Positions 6,335 through 7,174 of a DNA stretch of 7,174 nucleotides are shown here, in pieces. Source of the stretch: Acidobacteriota bacterium (GTDB lineage: Bacteria; Acidobacteriota; Thermoanaerobaculia; Thermoanaerobaculales; Thermoanaerobaculaceae); the NCBI GenBank assembly GCA_027458945.1, contig DAIDOU010000018.1:1-7174 (forward strand). The letters are read 5' to 3'. The notes beneath the pieces were generated by a model. It saw nothing but the letters and a program-made list of their open reading frames with translations. It was not told the origin of the DNA and made no database searches. Each line of letters starts with the position of its first letter. Position 1 is the stretch's first letter. Made by a program: the position numbers and the translations under genes.

Positions 6335-6907
6335 ATGAGCGTTGACTGGACTGTCTTTGCGACCTACGCAGCGCCCGTTTTAGCCCTGTTCGTCGGTGCG
6401 GCTCTAGACCGGTACTTGGAGAGGCGCCCGAAACTCCTCAGCTACATCGCCCATTCCTCGGCGGTTAAGGTGCAGCCCCCAACGGGGGAGGCCTTTCAAG
6501 TCCACACCCATTCCGTGGTTGTTCGGAATGCCGGGAGACGCTCGGCCACGAATGTGAGGCTCGGCCACAACTTCCTGCCGCCGAGTTTCAGCGTTTACCC
6601 TTCTGTGCCGTACGACGTGACGGACCTCCCAGGCGACGGCAAGGAACTCATCTTCCCTGCCCTAGTGCCCGGCGAGCAGGTCACTGTTGCCTATCTCTAC
6701 TATCCTCCGCTGCTGTGGAGTGCTATCCACTCGTATACCAAGTCGGACGAGGGCTTTGCCAAGATCGTCAACGTTCTTCCGACGCCACTGCCAGCACCTT
6801 GGTTGAGACGGACATGGCTTGCGTTCGTGATCCTCGGTGCAATTACGGGGCTTTACATTCTGGGGCAACTGGTCTTTAACTTGTGGCGTTTGGTGCATAG
6901 CGTCTAA
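6335..6907 (+). CDS. Cassette-encoded two-helix membrane protein of unknown function
   Basis: This 190-residue protein has a hydrophobic helix at about 7-24, a soluble middle of about 130 residues, and a second helix at about 161-183. Basic residues follow helix 1 (RYLERRPK, 26-33) and precede helix 2 (LRR, 157-159), so by the positive-inside rule the middle domain faces the cytoplasm. That domain has the alternating polar/hydrophobic pattern of a beta-sandwich (HSVVVRNAGRRSATNVRLGH is typical of an Ig-like or CARDB-like fold), but I cannot name a domain. I recall similar proteins from environmental integron cassettes, where they are annotated as hypothetical. The stop TAA (6905-6907) is embedded in the attC R'' site. 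Base composition differs from the upstream operon. It could be a phage-defence or stress membrane protein, as many cassette genes are, but nothing in the sequence shows this. Confidence 0.85.
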   Translation: MSVDWTVFATYAAPVLALFVGAALDRYLERRPKLLSYIAHSSAVKVQPPTGEAFQVHTHSVVVRNAGRRSATNVRLGHNFLPPSFSVYPSVPYDVTDLPGDGKELIFPALVPGEQVTVAYLYYPPLLWSAIHSYTKSDEGFAKIVNVLPTPLPAPWLRRTWLAFVILGAITGLYILGQLVFNLWRLVHSV

Positions 6908-6999
6908 CCAGCCGTTGCAGCCGCCCCACTCGGCTGTCACGCGGCTTGCGAGAGCAAGCCACGCGCCAGCCGGCGAGCGGCTGAACGGCGGCGTTAGCT
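6902..6999 (+). other. Integron attC recombination site (98 bp)
   Basis: R'' is GTCTAAC (6902-6908, matching RYYYAAC) and R' is GTTAGCT (6993-6999, one mismatch to GTTRRRY). The arms GCCGTT-G-CAGCCG (6911-6923) and CGGCTGAACGGC (6978-6989) pair over 12 bp, with one extrahelical G at 6917, as expected for attC. Inside, CGGCTG (6931-6936) pairs with CAGCCG (6968-6973), and GGCTTGC-GAGA-GCAAGCC forms a terminal hairpin (6943-6960). Size and layout fit a cassette 59-base element, recognised as a folded single strand by IntI. Confidence 0.9.
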
Positions 7000-7174
7000 G
7001 GCCCTCTTGAGTTCCTCACGAATAATGCGACGGAGCTTGAGCTCCAGCGCTTCCCGGTTGGCGCTGATGTGCTCGCGAAGGGCGTCGTTGATAAGGCTCT
7101 GGTAGTTGCCGCCGCCCCGACGATGGACCTCGTCCCGGAACCAGGCCAGCACGTCGTTGTCGATGCGGATCGTG
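6994..7174 (-). CDS. BrnA/CopG-type ribbon-helix-helix antitoxin, C-terminal part, cut by the window edge
   Basis: Read on the minus strand from the right edge, 59 residues precede a TAA stop. They begin TIRIDNDVLAWFRDEV, continue with GGGNYQSLINDALREHI (20-36), and end in a charged helix, LKLRRIIREELKRAS. A beta-strand followed by two helices with a GGGNYQ turn and LINDALRE is the pattern of BrnA (DUF4415) antitoxins, DNA-binding partners of BrnT-type RNases. The N-terminus and any toxin gene, which would lie upstream on this strand, are beyond the window. The gene faces the cassette gene at 6335-6907 and is inverted within its own cassette. Its stop codon is the complement of the TTA in the core site GTTAGCT. 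A solitary RHH regulator is the alternative if no toxin gene is present. Confidence 0.85.
   Translation of the reverse strand, partial: TIRIDNDVLAWFRDEVHRRGGGNYQSLINDALREHISANREALELKLRRIIREELKRAS

Larger units (their letters stand above)
6307..6993 (+). mobile_element. Integron gene cassette (687 bp)
   Basis: The cassette runs from the G/TT cut in GTTAGGC at 6306/6307 to the G/TT cut in GTTAGCT at 6993/6994. It has the standard layout: a short leader of 28 bp, one gene reading plus, and an attC site just after the gene, whose stop codon lies within the R'' core. Base use is visibly richer in A and T and in non-GC third positions than the operon at 1-5837, which fits acquisition from elsewhere. 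No integrase gene or attI is visible. Confidence 0.8.

Noticed and set aside
6015..6338. 107-residue plus-strand open frame
   Set aside because: It has no ribosome binding site and low-complexity composition, runs through the candidate attC, and overlaps the cassette gene start. It is most likely not a gene.

Overview
The window looks like a very GC-rich bacterial chromosome, with most third codon positions G or C from position 1 to about 5840. It ends in a less GC-rich stretch that carries integron gene cassettes. The gene content (HybA/HybB-type membrane electron-transfer subunits, a c-type-heme sensor kinase, an NtrC-class regulator) suggests a respiratory, probably Gram-negative organism, such as a Myxococcota/Desulfobacterota-type or Acidobacteriota lineage. 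This is inference from gene content and base composition; there is no rRNA or other marker gene to settle it.

Positions 1-5837 are one tightly packed plus-strand operon, cut off on the left. In order it holds: a GcvH-like lipoyl-fold protein (partial, 1-360); a four-cluster [4Fe-4S] protein with a C-terminal membrane anchor (HybA-like, 364-1122); a polytopic NrfD/HybB-type quinone-interacting subunit (1115-2341); a membrane histidine kinase whose periplasmic domain has two heme-c motifs (2354-3994); a sigma-54-dependent response regulator (3991-5322); and an archaemetzincin-type zinc metalloprotease (5319-5837). Adjacent genes are 12 bp apart or less, or overlap by 4 or 8 bp. The likely logic is that HybAB-like subunits pass electrons between a redox enzyme encoded to the left and the quinone pool, while the heme kinase/regulator pair reports redox or ligand state to sigma-54 promoters. 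The metalloprotease is an unexpected last member.

Positions 5838-6248 have no convincing gene. They contain a long imperfect hairpin with a GTAGCC/GGCTAC core, a second hairpin sharing its GGCTACAC sequence, and a perfect interrupted palindrome with operator-like form.

From about 6249 to the right edge the sequence is integron-like. A short candidate attC site (6249-6312) ends in a perfect core site GTTAGGC. A gene cassette (6307-6993) follows, encoding a 190-residue two-helix membrane protein of unknown function, and a clear 98-bp attC site (6902-6999) comes next. The next cassette begins at 6994 and contains, on the minus strand, the C-terminal part of a BrnA/CopG-type ribbon-helix-helix antitoxin. 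Its stop codon lies inside the recombination core site. No integrase gene is visible, so this is either a cluster of attC sites lacking an integrase or part of an array whose integrase lies outside the window.
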